This document shows positions 1-9,398 of a stretch of DNA of 64,000 nucleotides, one piece after another. Position 1 is the first letter of the stretch, and every line of letters begins with the position of its first letter. A model generated the notes under the pieces. The model was not told the origin of the DNA. It was given only the letters and a program-made list of their open reading frames with translations, and searched no databases. Source of the stretch: Flexicrinis sp001567485. Lineage in GTDB: Bacteria > Chloroflexota > Anaerolineae > Aggregatilineales > Phototrophicaceae. Position numbers and translations under genes: made by a program. The stretch covers positions 1 through 64,000 of the forward strand of contig SZPI01000004.1 of the NCBI GenBank assembly GCA_030263635.1, written 5' to 3'.

Positions 1-60
1 GCCGGGCCGCAGGCTCAGGTGGAGCGCGATCCACTCGGCGTGTCCGCCGTACCCCGGCAA
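1..60 (-). CDS. possible 5' end of a gene running off the left edge
   Basis: Reading leftward, an open frame begins at a TTG (58-60) with a GAGG motif 7 bases upstream and runs to the window edge, giving about 20 residues that start M-P-G-Y-G-G-H-A-E-W. It lies 44 bases downstream of the HtrA-like gene on the same strand, so it could be the next gene of that operon. An alternative ATG at 96-98 opens a frame that stops at 15-17. I do not recognise the product. Confidence 0.25.
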   Translation of the reverse strand, partial: MPGYGGHAEWIALHLSLRPG

Positions 61-104
61 GCCATCGCCTCGTCAAATGCTGGCAGTGACAGCGGCATGA
101 TGCG

Positions 105-1046
105 TCACTCGCGTTCCGCAATGGTTACGGGAATTTCTTGCGCCTGTCCACCGCGGATCACGCGCAGCGCGACTGATCTACCGATCCGGTCGCTGTTCAG
201 AAGCACCATCAGCTCATCCAGCGACCGGGTGCGTAGGCCGTCCAGCGCAATGACGATGTCGCCCTGATATAGTCCCGCCGTGTCTGCCGGGCCGCCGGCC
301 TCGGTTGCCACGATCAGCAGGCCGGTTCGCTGACCGATACTCTCTGCGAGCGAGTCAGTCAAGCGCATGGCTTGGAGGCTCACGCCGATGAATCCGCGCT
401 TGATCTTGCCGTGTTCCGTCAGTTGAGCGAAGACCCGTTCGAGTGTCGACAGCGGGATAGTCAGGCTCATCCCTGCGGCGACGGCCGACGTAGTAAGCCC
501 GACAGCGTGACCTGACGAATCAACGAGCGGCCCGCCGCTGAAGCCCGGATACATCACGACGTCTGAGTGAATCGCGCCGTCCAGCAGGATTCCACCGCTT
601 CCGCGCGAGTATGCGAAGCTGAATCCTCCACGCCGTGGGCGGTCGTCCTCGCCGGAAGGTTCGCTGGAGCCGATGGCGCTCACAATCCCGACGCTGGCCT
701 GTTCGGTCTTTCCCGGCCGTCCAACTGCCATCACCAGATGGCCGACACGCACCGGCTTGGTAGCGCGAACGACCGGCGTCAGTCCGCCCTGCACGCGCAG
801 CACGGCGAGGTCGGTGGATGGATCGCGGCCGATCAGCTCGGCGGGGACGACCTCTCCGGTCGGCAGTCCGATGCGAATGCCTTCGCTGCGTTCGACGACA
901 TGGTTGGCGGTGACGACGTCCGAATCCGTCCACGCGATGCCGCTAGCGGGTAGGCGGCGCCGGGCTTCAACGCGGACAATGCTGACGGCAGCCTGCGCGA
1001 TCGCGTCGGCAAGAGCGTCGCTGAATGTTTCGAGAGGGGTTGGCAT
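105..1046 (-). CDS. HtrA/DegP-like S1C serine protease with C-terminal PDZ domain
   Basis: Trypsin-like protease of the HtrA (S1C) family, 313 residues, normally used to cleave or sense misfolded proteins. The triad is visible: His49 in TANHVV, Asp79 in DPSTDLAVL and Ser170 in GFSGGPLVD. A single PDZ domain follows from about residue 218 (RGFIGVSLQ, then AGLYQGDIVIALDG). The start is placed at the ATG at 1046 because GGAG lies 6 bases upstream; a 20-residue upstream extension lacks support. There is no signal peptide or membrane helix, unlike classical periplasmic DegP, so it is either cytoplasmic or exported by an unrecognised route. It is transcribed divergently from the bactofilin-like gene. 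Confidence 0.85.
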   Translation of the reverse strand: MPTPLETFSDALADAIAQAAVSIVRVEARRRLPASGIAWTDSDVVTANHVVERSEGIRIGLPTGEVVPAELIGRDPSTDLAVLRVQGGLTPVVRATKPVRVGHLVMAVGRPGKTEQASVGIVSAIGSSEPSGEDDRPRRGGFSFAYSRGSGGILLDGAIHSDVVMYPGFSGGPLVDSSGHAVGLTTSAVAAGMSLTIPLSTLERVFAQLTEHGKIKRGFIGVSLQAMRLTDSLAESIGQRTGLLIVATEAGGPADTAGLYQGDIVIALDGLRTRSLDELMVLLNSDRIGRSVALRVIRGGQAQEIPVTIAERE

Positions 1047-1242
1047 GGGACACTCCGTTTCTAGCCGCAAGACGTGCGGTGTCCACAGCATGGCACATCC
1101 GCCCATGACACCGGATCATCAGCGCTGGTGGCGGCGGCCTATCCGAACGGGTAGGGTGTTCCCCGCCGGACGCACGAACGCATATAGCGTAACCCGGAGC
1201 GCACCATTATGATTGGCGCGTGATTTGAACCTTGGAGCCGGA
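1047..1242. other. divergent intergenic region
   Basis: 196 bases between two divergent genes. It must carry both promoters, but I cannot choose convincing -35/-10 pairs. Both Shine-Dalgarno sequences (GGAG) are clear at its ends. No hairpin or RNA gene is seen. Confidence 0.4.
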
Positions 1243-2694
1243 ATGCGTTCGAGCCGGATACTGCTGATCGCCCTGATCCTGTTCATCGTGGGCGGCGCTG
1301 CAGCGACTGAAGTGATGCAGGCGACGACCTGTACGGTTGAGGCGGATGAGGTCGTCGATGGCACCCTGTTTGCCGTGTGCCGCGACCTCACTATCGACGG
1401 CCGTGTCAACGGCTCTGTGATTGCTGCTGCCCTCACCGTTCGCATCAATGGAACCGTGGCGGATGATCTGTACCTGCTAGCGCGTAGTGTCGATATCAGC
1501 GGGACGCTTGAGGACGATGTCCACGCTGTTGCCGGCTCGATCCGGATGCTGGCAGGGTCGGCCATCCACGATGGCGCGCTCCGATCGATCGGCGCGGCGG
1601 TTCAGGTGGCGGACGGCGTGCGGATCGACGGTGACGTTCAGGTCGCCGCGCTGCGAATGGAACACCACGGTGATGCGCAGCGCGATCTGATGTTCACGGG
1701 GATTTCGCTGACCGTCTCAGGACGTGTTGTCCGCGACCTTTATGCGTCGGTTGGCGACGCGCGTGAGGAGTTAGCGCCCCCGCTGGGCCTGACTCTGCTG
1801 TCCGTACTGTTCGGCATCGAGCCTGCGCTGCCGGGGCTGACGATCGAACAGGGCGCGACAGTCGGCCGTAACGTCGACTATATCGCGGCCGCTCCAGCGC
1901 GCATCGACGGCAGCGTAGACGGTGAAGTCTCCTATACGCTGGCGACGAACTCGCCCACCATCGAGGAATTGGTCGCCGAGGAGAGCCGCAGTGACGCGCT
2001 TCGCCAGTTCTTCGGCCAAGTCGTGCAGGACATCGTGGTGTTAACCGTGCTGGGCAGCATCGCGCTGCTGGTGATTCCGCGCATCGTGCAGCGGCCAGCG
2101 CGCGCCGTGGGCAAGCAGGTAATCTCCAATACCGTCGTCGGCGGCGTCAGCCTGCTGCTCGCCCTGCCGATCACGGCGCTGGCGCTGATCGTGAGCGTGC
2201 TCATCGTCGCAATGTTCGCCTTTATCCGGATCGATTCGCTGACGGTCGCATCGCTTGTGACGTTCGGTATCGTGGATGTTGGGGGCGTGGCGATCTTCCT
2301 TTACGTGGCGGCATACATCGCGCGTGTGATCGTCGCGGCCGCGCTGGGGACGTTCATCCTAGAGCGCGTCTCGGCGAAGGATCTCTCGTCGCGCGATTGG
2401 ATGCTCGCCACGGCGGTCGGCGCGACGGTCGTCGCGCTGCTGTCCGCGCTGCCTACGATCGGCTGGATGTTCAACCTTGTCTGCATCGCAATCGGCTTTG
2501 GCACCCTAGTGCGGATGTGTGTGCATTATCTGAGATCGAGCACGCCCCGCGCAGCTGCGCCGGTGCGGTTGGTATTGACGTCAGGCGCGATTACGCTGTC
2601 GCCGCAGCTTCCGCCGCCGTTGGTGGATGAGACGCCGCCTGCGCGCGGGATGGACAACCTGCCGGAAGGTTTTCGCTGGTGGGATGATGAGTAA
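1243..2694 (+). CDS. exported bactofilin-like beta-helix domain with multi-pass membrane domain
   Basis: A 483-residue protein. Residues 1-25 form a hydrophobic leader (RILLIALILFIVGGAAA). Residues about 30-230 consist of short repeated strands of the type DGRVNGSV, NGTVADDLYL, SGTLEDDV and DGSVDGEV, the glycine/aspartate-punctuated pattern of polymer-forming bactofilin (DUF583) right-handed beta-helices. Four hydrophobic stretches follow at about 263-283, 294-330, 333-373 and 387-425, and the tail is short and Pro-rich. The ATG at 1243 is chosen over an upstream TTG (1213) because GGAG lies 5 bases before it. The arrangement suggests an extracytoplasmic polymer-forming domain tethered to the membrane. 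Its exact function is unknown. Confidence 0.7.
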   Translation: MRSSRILLIALILFIVGGAAATEVMQATTCTVEADEVVDGTLFAVCRDLTIDGRVNGSVIAAALTVRINGTVADDLYLLARSVDISGTLEDDVHAVAGSIRMLAGSAIHDGALRSIGAAVQVADGVRIDGDVQVAALRMEHHGDAQRDLMFTGISLTVSGRVVRDLYASVGDAREELAPPLGLTLLSVLFGIEPALPGLTIEQGATVGRNVDYIAAAPARIDGSVDGEVSYTLATNSPTIEELVAEESRSDALRQFFGQVVQDIVVLTVLGSIALLVIPRIVQRPARAVGKQVISNTVVGGVSLLLALPITALALIVSVLIVAMFAFIRIDSLTVASLVTFGIVDVGGVAIFLYVAAYIARVIVAAALGTFILERVSAKDLSSRDWMLATAVGATVVALLSALPTIGWMFNLVCIAIGFGTLVRMCVHYLRSSTPRAAAPVRLVLTSGAITLSPQLPPPLVDETPPARGMDNLPEGFRWWDDE

Positions 2695-2764
2695 TTGCGC
2701 GTGTTGAGGTGTAATACGCGTATTGAGAGCGTGTTTAAGCGCGCCATGTCGTGAAGAGTAGGGC

Positions 2765-4075
2765 ATGAAAACAGCCATTATCGGCGCCGGAGTCGCCGGC
2801 CTTGCCGCCGCTTGGGACTTAGCGAACGCGGGGCATGACGTTGTGGTCTTTGAGGCCGCAGACCGCGTTGGCGGCCTCGCGAGCGGTTTCAAGGACGAGT
2901 CTTGGGCGTGGTCGCTTGAGAAGTTCTATCATCACTGGTTCCAGACAGACGCGGATTTGCTCCGGTTTGCCCGTGAGCTGGGCCTTGACGGGAAGATCAT
3001 GTTCCCTCGCCCGAAGACCAGCTATTGGCTCGACGGCAAGATTTACCGCTCGGAGATGAATCTATCGACGCTGCAGCTCCCGCTGTCATGGCTCGGTCTG
3101 ATTCGTCTCGGTCTGGCGGGCGTGTTCCTCAAGCTCACGCCGTGGTGGCAGCCGCTTGAGAACACCACCGCGGACTCGTGGTTGCGGCGGTGGATGGGCG
3201 ACGAAGTCTACAGTAAGCTGTGGCGTCCGTTGTTGATCGGTAAGTTTGCCGACCGCTACCGCGACGTGAATATGGCGTGGATGTGGGCGCGGATCAAGGC
3301 ACGCAGCGTCAAGCTCGGCACGTATCAGGGCGGATTCCAGTCGTTTATGGATGACGTCGCAGATGCCGTGCGCCGGGCAGGGGTCGATATCCAGCTGTCG
3401 TCGCCGGTGATTTCGTTGACACGGGAGGCGGCGGGCTGGAAGCTGACCGCTGCGGACATAGAGATCACCGTCGATCACGTCCTCTCGACCTCATCGCCTA
3501 CCGGGCTGCTGAAACAAGCACCGGCGCTTGCCGACACCTCTTATGGGCGTGCCGTTGCGAGCTTGGACTCGATCGGCGCGATCTGTGTCGTTTACGCGCT
3601 CAAGCACAGTGTGCTGACGGACGGCACGTACTGGCTTAACCTGCCGGCACAGTCAGCGGACAAGGCGCAGAATCCGTTCCCGTTTCTGGCAATGGTCGAG
3701 CACACCAACTGGCTGCCGAGCGCGAATTATGGCGGCGATGTGCTGGTGTACTGCGGTGATTATGCCGACCCGAACCACGAGTACTTCACGCTCTCGGACG
3801 AGGCCATGATCGACCGTTTCTCGCAGGCGTTCAAGACGGTGAATCCCGACTTCGAGCCGGGATGGATCCGCAAGGCGTGGGTGTGGCGTGCGCCATACGC
3901 GCAGCCGGTTCCGAGGGTCGGTCACTCGGCGCGCATCCCCGATCTGGAGACTCCGCTGCCGGGGCTGTGGTGGGCGAGTATGAGCCAAGTGTACCCGTGG
4001 GATCGCGGCACGAACTACGCGGTCGAGATTGGCCGGCGCGCGGCGGCGCGAATGATCGCCGAGGCGCAGCCATGA
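2765..4075 (+). CDS. FAD-dependent amine-oxidase-like NAD(P)/FAD oxidoreductase
   Basis: A 436-residue flavoprotein. The N-terminal dinucleotide-binding motif GAGVAG (7-12) is followed by the FAD ribose-binding acidic residue (VVVFEAADRVGG) typical of the protoporphyrinogen oxidase / phytoene desaturase / amine oxidase superfamily. There is no signal peptide. It sits 84 bases upstream of a UDP-glucose dehydrogenase on the same strand. That placement would fit polysaccharide or lipid metabolism, but superfamily members act on very different substrates, so the reaction is not assignable from sequence. Weak SD (AGGG close to the ATG). Confidence 0.7.
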   Translation: MKTAIIGAGVAGLAAAWDLANAGHDVVVFEAADRVGGLASGFKDESWAWSLEKFYHHWFQTDADLLRFARELGLDGKIMFPRPKTSYWLDGKIYRSEMNLSTLQLPLSWLGLIRLGLAGVFLKLTPWWQPLENTTADSWLRRWMGDEVYSKLWRPLLIGKFADRYRDVNMAWMWARIKARSVKLGTYQGGFQSFMDDVADAVRRAGVDIQLSSPVISLTREAAGWKLTAADIEITVDHVLSTSSPTGLLKQAPALADTSYGRAVASLDSIGAICVVYALKHSVLTDGTYWLNLPAQSADKAQNPFPFLAMVEHTNWLPSANYGGDVLVYCGDYADPNHEYFTLSDEAMIDRFSQAFKTVNPDFEPGWIRKAWVWRAPYAQPVPRVGHSARIPDLETPLPGLWWASMSQVYPWDRGTNYAVEIGRRAAARMIAEAQP

Positions 4076-4159
4076 CAGCCGGCAGGTCAGAGTGAAAAAC
4101 GCCGGCACGCAAGCCGGTTGCTGTTCTTGTGTGACTTGAGCCTGAAGGGGGCGGAATCC

Positions 4160-5476
4160 ATGAAGCAAATTTGCGTGATCGGTACCGGGTACGTGGGGCT
4201 GGTTAACGCGACCTGTTTCGCCGAGCTGGGCAACATGGTCGTGACCGTCGACATCGATGAACGCAAGATCGAAGCCCTGAAGAACGGCGAAATGCCGATC
4301 TTCGAGCCGGGCCTCGCCGAGATTGTCGACCGCAACGTGCGCGCCGGCCGTCTGTCGTTCACGACGTCTTACGAAGAGGGGCTGCGCGATGCCGAGTTCG
4401 CCTTCATTTGCGTCGGCACGCCGGAAGGGGATGATGGCGAGGCCGAGCTGAAGTACGTGCGGGCTGCCGCTGCCAGCATCGCTGCCCACATGACTAAGCC
4501 GCTCATCATCATCAACAAGTCGACGGTGCCGGTCGGGACGGGGGACATCGTCGCCAACGTCGTCAAGAACAACCTGCCACAGCCGATTAAGTTTGCGGTC
4601 GTGAGCTGCCCGGAATTTTTGCGTGAAGGCGCGGCTGTGCATGACTTTATGTTCCCGGATCGCACCGTCCTCGGATCAGTCGATGAGGATCGGTGGGCGG
4701 CTGAGGCGGTGGCGCAGTTATACCTACCGCTTCGCGCGCCCATCGTGATGACCGACTTGCGCACGGCGGAGATGATTAAGTACGCGTCGAACGCCTTTCT
4801 GGCGACCCGTCTGAGCTTCATCAACGAGATCGCGAATATCTGCGAACGGCTCGGCGCTGACGTCGTCGAAGTGGCGCAGGGCATGGGGTTTGACAAGCGG
4901 ATCGGGCACCACTTCCTTCAGCCCGGACTGGGATACGGCGGGAGCTGCTTCCCGAAAGACGTCAAGGCCCTGACGTTCATGGCCGCGGAAGCTGGCGCGC
5001 ATCCGCAGTTACTGAACGCCGTCACCGATATCAACAAGTTCCAGCGCAAGCTGGCGGTGAACAAGCTGCACGACCTGCTGGGCGATTGCAGCGGCAAGAC
5101 TATCGCGATACTGGGTCTGGCGTTCAAAGAGAACACGGACGACATCCGCGAGTCGCCGTCGTTGGACATTGCGAGGACGCTGCTCTCGCGCGGCGCAGCC
5201 GTGCGCGGCTACGACCCTGTCGCGATGCAGGCCGCCAGTGACGCAGTGCCGGAGATCACCATGTGCGAGAACGCCTACGACGCCGTCACCGGTGCGGACG
5301 CCGTGCTGATCGGCACGCCGTGGAACGAATTCAAGCAGCTTGACTTGGAACGGCTGCACAAGCTGTTGAAACAGCCGATCCTTGTTGACGGGCGAAACAT
5401 GTACGACCCGCAGCGCATGAAGGCATTGGGTTTCAAGTATCGCGGTGTTGGCCGGGGCTACAACGGCGATGACTAG
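4160..5476 (+). CDS. UDP-glucose/GDP-mannose 6-dehydrogenase
   Basis: A 438-residue nucleotide-sugar dehydrogenase that makes the UDP-uronic acid used for exopolysaccharide or glycolipid synthesis by two successive NAD+-dependent oxidations. The Rossmann motif GTGYVG is at 8-13. The catalytic cysteine is Cys263 in GYGGSCFPKD. The third domain carries LGLAFKENTDDIRESPS. The ATG at 4160 directly precedes the Rossmann strand, with a purine-rich AAGGGGG upstream; the 14-residue upstream extension is not conserved in character. UDP-glucose is the more likely substrate because UGDs are the commoner members, but GDP-mannose dehydrogenase cannot be excluded. Confidence 0.88.
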   Translation: MKQICVIGTGYVGLVNATCFAELGNMVVTVDIDERKIEALKNGEMPIFEPGLAEIVDRNVRAGRLSFTTSYEEGLRDAEFAFICVGTPEGDDGEAELKYVRAAAASIAAHMTKPLIIINKSTVPVGTGDIVANVVKNNLPQPIKFAVVSCPEFLREGAAVHDFMFPDRTVLGSVDEDRWAAEAVAQLYLPLRAPIVMTDLRTAEMIKYASNAFLATRLSFINEIANICERLGADVVEVAQGMGFDKRIGHHFLQPGLGYGGSCFPKDVKALTFMAAEAGAHPQLLNAVTDINKFQRKLAVNKLHDLLGDCSGKTIAILGLAFKENTDDIRESPSLDIARTLLSRGAAVRGYDPVAMQAASDAVPEITMCENAYDAVTGADAVLIGTPWNEFKQLDLERLHKLLKQPILVDGRNMYDPQRMKALGFKYRGVGRGYNGDD

Positions 5477-5510
5477 GACGTTATCGAGCGCTTGTTAGCA
5501 AGACATAAGC

Positions 5511-5544
5511 AAACGCCGGGTGTGGTTCCGATGACCCGGCGTTT
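5511..5544 (+). terminator. hairpin terminator after the UDP-sugar dehydrogenase
   Basis: Perfect 11-bp stem: AAACGCCGGGT (5511-5521) pairs with ACCCGGCGTTT (5534-5544). The T-run is short, so termination strength is uncertain. Confidence 0.7.
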
Positions 5545-5554
5545 GTCGTATAAT
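5526..5554 (+). promoter_or_regulatory. promoter of the M16 protease pair
   Basis: TTCCGA (5526-5531), 17-base spacer, then a perfect TATAAT (5549-5554), 30 bases before the GTG start. The -35 lies inside the preceding terminator hairpin. Confidence 0.5.
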
Positions 5555-5583
5555 TCGCCGTGCGAAACGAAATGAAACGATAG

Positions 5584-6885
5584 GTGTCCTACGTGGCAGT
5601 ACAGCGGCACGTCCTTGAAAACGGTCTCGTCGTCATCCTGAAAGAGGTTCAAAGCGCCCCGCTGATTAGCTGGTGGGTGCTGTACCGCATCGGAAGCCGC
5701 AACGAGCCAACCGGCAAGACCGGGATTTCTCATTGGGTCGAGCACATGATGTTCAAGGGTACCGAAGCGTTCCCCGCTAAGGAGGTCGACAAGATGTTCG
5801 ACCGGCTTGGTGGCACGTGGAACGCCCAAACATCGTTCGACTACACCGCGTATTACGAGACCCTTCCCGCCGACAAGATCGACCTCGCGCTGCGTCATGA
5901 GGCGGATCGCATGGTGAATGCGCGCTTTGATATCGAGGAGGTCGAGTCCGAACGAACCGTCATCATCAGCGAACGGCAGGGCCTTGAGAACTCGCCGCTG
6001 TTCTGGCTTGATGAGGAAATCTCGGCCGCGGCCTTCCGCGTGCACGGGTATCACCACGAAATCGTCGGCGACCTGCACGACCTGCGCACGATGACGCGTG
6101 ACGATCTGTATTCGCACTATCGGCGCTACTACGTGCCGAACAACGCCATTGTGGTCGCTGTGGGCGCGTTTGATCCGGACGACATGCTCTCGCGGATTCG
6201 TCAACACTTCGGCGCGATTCCGGCGGGGGATACGCCGCCGCTGTTCGTGCGCCCAGAGCCGGAACAGCAGGGCGAACGGCGTGTTACGGTCGAGCGCCCC
6301 GGTCACACGGCGTTTCTCGAATATGCGTATCGTGCGCCTGCTGCCGGTGATGATGACTTTTATGCACTGACGATCCTCGACAGCATTTTGACCGGCCCCG
6401 ACGGTCAGATCGACAACAAAACCAGCCGCCTGTACCGTGCGCTGGTCGAGACTGAGATCGCCGCGTCGATCGGTGGTGGGCTGGTGCCGACGGTTGATCC
6501 ATATCTTTACACAATTGTGGTGACGCTGCGCGACGGACGGACGATTGCCGAGGCTGAAGTGATCATCGAGTCCGAGATTGCGCGGCTGGTGGCCGGTGAC
6601 GTGTCGCAGGCCGAGGTCGATAAAGCGAAGAAACAGGCGCGGGCATCGTTCGCCTACACGACTGAGACGGTGACGGGTCAGGGGTATTGGCTGGCGTTCG
6701 CCGAGAATCTCGGGTCGTACGGGTGGTTCGAGGGGTACATCGACCGCCTCGATCACGTATCACTGGATGACGTGAAGGCCGCAGCGATCCGCTATCTGCG
6801 GCCCCGGAACCGTGTCGTCGGACATCTGATCCCGACCGGCCTTGTGGACGGAGCGAACGACGAGGACGATGATGACGCAGAATAA
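5584..6885 (+). CDS. M16 zinc metallopeptidase, catalytic subunit
   Basis: A 433-residue pitrilysin/processing-peptidase family protein with the inverted zinc motif H50-W-V-E53-H54. A candidate third zinc ligand, Glu130 (in VIISERQG), lies 76 residues further on, the normal family spacing. M16B proteins of this size are half-clamshells that work as dimers. The partner here is the next gene, whose start overlaps this one by 14 bases. The start is GTG at 5584; a second in-frame GTG at 5593 is possible. It degrades or processes peptides; the substrate is unknown. No signal peptide, so probably cytoplasmic. Confidence 0.88.
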   Translation: MSYVAVQRHVLENGLVVILKEVQSAPLISWWVLYRIGSRNEPTGKTGISHWVEHMMFKGTEAFPAKEVDKMFDRLGGTWNAQTSFDYTAYYETLPADKIDLALRHEADRMVNARFDIEEVESERTVIISERQGLENSPLFWLDEEISAAAFRVHGYHHEIVGDLHDLRTMTRDDLYSHYRRYYVPNNAIVVAVGAFDPDDMLSRIRQHFGAIPAGDTPPLFVRPEPEQQGERRVTVERPGHTAFLEYAYRAPAAGDDDFYALTILDSILTGPDGQIDNKTSRLYRALVETEIAASIGGGLVPTVDPYLYTIVVTLRDGRTIAEAEVIIESEIARLVAGDVSQAEVDKAKKQARASFAYTTETVTGQGYWLAFAENLGSYGWFEGYIDRLDHVSLDDVKAAAIRYLRPRNRVVGHLIPTGLVDGANDEDDDDAE

Positions 6886-8164
6886 CGTGGCTTTGGGACT
6901 GCCTAATTCCTCGAATATCACCCGCGCTGTGCTCTCGAACGGAGTCACCGTGCTGGTGCGCGCGAACCCGAGCGTGAAATCGGTCGTGCTCGTCGGGCAG
7001 ATGCGCGGCGGGTCGCTGTACGAATCGCCGCAGCACAACGGGTTGGCGTCGATGACTGCGGCCAGCCTGATGCGTGGCACGGAGAGCCGGGACTTGCAAG
7101 CGATCGCATCGCGGCTGGAGGACATCGGCGCGGACTTCGATTTTGCGGCGGGGGTACATCACGTCAGCTTTGGCGGAAAGGCGCTCGCTGAAGACCTGCC
7201 GGTGTTGATCGACACGCTGGCGGACTGTGTAATGAACCCGGTGTTTCCATCCGATCAAGTGGATCGGCTGCGCGGCGAGGTGATGACGTGGCTGCAGTAC
7301 AGCCTGCAAGACACACGGCGACAGGCGTCGCGCGCGTTCCGCGAGTCGCTTTACGACGCTTCGCACCCGTATCACTATTCACCGCGCGGCACGCTGGAGT
7401 CGCTGCCGGGGATTGATGCGCAGATGCTCAAGCAGTTTCACGCGTCGCAGTACGGGCCAGACGGAGTCACGATTGTCATTGTCGGTGCGGTGGATCCCGC
7501 CGCGGCCGTCGACGCCGTGCGCGCCAAACTTGAATCGTGGACGGCGCCGGATCAAGCGCCGGCACGATCAGTCGGCAGCGCAGCGAATGTCGACCGGACG
7601 ATTCACACGGTTGTGCCCATTCCCGGCAAGACGCAGTCGGACGTGGTCATCGGCGTTGTAGGGCCAGAGCGGCGCAGCCCGGACTTTCAGGCGGCGCGGA
7701 TCGCTAACAGCATTCTTGGTGAGTTCGGCATGATGGGGCGCATCGGGGACGAAGTGCGCGAGAAAGCCGGCTTGGCCTACTATGCGTATTCCCGGATTGA
7801 GGGCGGCTATGGGCCGGGCGCATGGTCGATATCGGCAGGGGTGAATCCCGCCAATGTCGAACGCGCCGTTGACCTGTCGCTGCAAGAAGTGCGCAAGATG
7901 GCTGCCGAACATGTCACCGATACCGAACTCGACGACAACAAATCGTACTTTATCGGACGGATGCCGCTGCAGCTTGAAACGAACGAAGGACTGGCCAGCG
8001 CGATCCTGTCGATGGAGACGTTCAAGTTGGGGCTTGATTATCTTGTAGAATATCCGGCGCAGATCAATGCTGTGACGGCTGACGGTGTGCGCGAGGCAAT
8101 ACAGACCTACTGGACGCCGGATGCCGTGGTGGTCGCGGTGGCGGGCGCTGCCGATCAGGGGTAA
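6872..8164 (+). CDS. M16 family protein lacking the zinc motif (non-catalytic partner)
   Basis: A 430-residue M16 homologue in which the HxxEH position reads QHNGLASM, so no zinc site is present. It keeps the C-terminal R/Y-type substrate-binding region (GLAYYAYSR) seen in alpha-MPP-like non-catalytic subunits. It is translationally coupled to the active subunit: its ATG at 6872 lies inside the upstream gene, with GAGG 6 bases before it. By analogy with mitochondrial processing peptidase and bacterial M16 heterodimers, it most likely completes the closed chamber of an active/inactive heterodimer. Confidence 0.85.
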   Translation: MTQNNVALGLPNSSNITRAVLSNGVTVLVRANPSVKSVVLVGQMRGGSLYESPQHNGLASMTAASLMRGTESRDLQAIASRLEDIGADFDFAAGVHHVSFGGKALAEDLPVLIDTLADCVMNPVFPSDQVDRLRGEVMTWLQYSLQDTRRQASRAFRESLYDASHPYHYSPRGTLESLPGIDAQMLKQFHASQYGPDGVTIVIVGAVDPAAAVDAVRAKLESWTAPDQAPARSVGSAANVDRTIHTVVPIPGKTQSDVVIGVVGPERRSPDFQAARIANSILGEFGMMGRIGDEVREKAGLAYYAYSRIEGGYGPGAWSISAGVNPANVERAVDLSLQEVRKMAAEHVTDTELDDNKSYFIGRMPLQLETNEGLASAILSMETFKLGLDYLVEYPAQINAVTADGVREAIQTYWTPDAVVVAVAGAADQG

Positions 8165-8200
8165 GGAACTGCTTACACGGAGAAGCGTAAGGTCAGCACC

Positions 8201-9385
8201 ATGAAACGACTGATTGCGGTTTTACTCATGGCTGTTTTCGGAATCGGGCTTGCGGCACAGGCACAAGAGGAAGAGCCGATCACGCAGCTCATCACCCCGC
8301 CGGATCTCGCGTCGTTCAAGTTGACGCTGGTTGCAAACGGCTTCGAGCACCCACTGTTGGTGACTCACGCGGGCGACGGCTCAGGGCGCATCTTCATCGT
8401 TGAGCAGACCGGTCGCGTGTGGGTGTTGAAGGATGGGGAGATCGGGGGTTCGCCGTTCCTCGACCTCAGCGACCGCGTCAACCAGTCGGTGACGCAGGGA
8501 TACTCGGAACTCGGACTCCTCGGGCTGGCGTTTCACCCTGATTTCGCCGAGAACGGCATGATGTACGTGAGCTACAATGACCGCAGCACAACGTCCGTCG
8601 TGTCACGTATTCAGCTTGCCGAGAACAACCCCAACGTCGGCGACCGCTCGACCGAACAGGTCTTGCTGACGCTTCGCCAACCGTATGACAACCATAACGG
8701 CGGGCACATCGCATTCGGCCCCGACGGCTATCTGTATATCTCGTTTGGCGATGGCGGAGCCGCCGGCGATCCGCTCGATTCCGGCCAGAACCCCTCCGAT
8801 TGGTACGGCAGCATCTTGCGAATCGACGTCGACTCGGGCGATCCGTATGCCATCCCTGAGGACAATCCGCATGCGTCAAACCCGTCATTTGCTCGTGAGG
8901 TCTGGTCATACGGGCTGCGCAATGTGTGGAGGTTCAGCTTTGACCGTGCCACCGGCGATCTGTACTTGGCGGATGTCGGCCAGAACGAGTGGGAAGAAGT
9001 GAACTTCCAGTCTGCGGATTCACCGGGGGGTGAGAATTACGGCTGGTCGGATTACGAGGCCAGCGCGCCGTACGCTGTGGGGACTGTGCCGCCGGGGATG
9101 GTGTATCCTGTCGCCGAGTACCGTCACTCGGCGGGGAACTGCTCGGTGTCCGGCGGATTCGTATATCGCGGCGCTCAGCTTCCACAGCTGAAGGGCGTGT
9201 ACTTCTTCGGCGACTTCTGCAGTGGGCAAATCTGGGCAAGCTGGCGCGACTCTGCCGGCGTGTGGCAAACGGCCGAGGCGATGAACGCCGGTTTTCAGAT
9301 CAGCGCGTTTGGAGAGGACGAAGCTGGCGAGCTGTACGTCGTCAACTACGACGGTGAAGTCTATCGTATCGATCCCGTCGAATAG
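8201..9385 (+). CDS. exported PQQ-dependent sugar (aldose) dehydrogenase family protein
   Basis: A 394-residue six-bladed beta-propeller of the soluble glucose/aldose dehydrogenase (YliI-like) family. It has a signal peptide of about 22 residues (MKRLIAVLLMAVFGIGLAAQAQ). Family motifs are visible: LLGLAFHPDF, the histidine-containing NHNGGHIAFGPDGYLY, EVWSYGLRNVWRFSFD and DVGQNEWEEVN. It would oxidise sugars outside the membrane and hand electrons to the respiratory chain. No PQQ biosynthesis genes are in the window, so cofactor supply is open. AAGG lies 8 bases before the ATG. It follows the M16 pair by 36 bases and may be read from the same transcript. Confidence 0.82.
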   Translation: MKRLIAVLLMAVFGIGLAAQAQEEEPITQLITPPDLASFKLTLVANGFEHPLLVTHAGDGSGRIFIVEQTGRVWVLKDGEIGGSPFLDLSDRVNQSVTQGYSELGLLGLAFHPDFAENGMMYVSYNDRSTTSVVSRIQLAENNPNVGDRSTEQVLLTLRQPYDNHNGGHIAFGPDGYLYISFGDGGAAGDPLDSGQNPSDWYGSILRIDVDSGDPYAIPEDNPHASNPSFAREVWSYGLRNVWRFSFDRATGDLYLADVGQNEWEEVNFQSADSPGGENYGWSDYEASAPYAVGTVPPGMVYPVAEYRHSAGNCSVSGGFVYRGAQLPQLKGVYFFGDFCSGQIWASWRDSAGVWQTAEAMNAGFQISAFGEDEAGELYVVNYDGEVYRIDPVE

Positions 9386-9398
9386 GGGAGGCTAGTGC

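Noticed and set aside
5473..6756. 427-codon open frame on the minus strand
   Set aside because: Antisense to the M16 protease gene, which has clear motifs; composition is of the antisense type.
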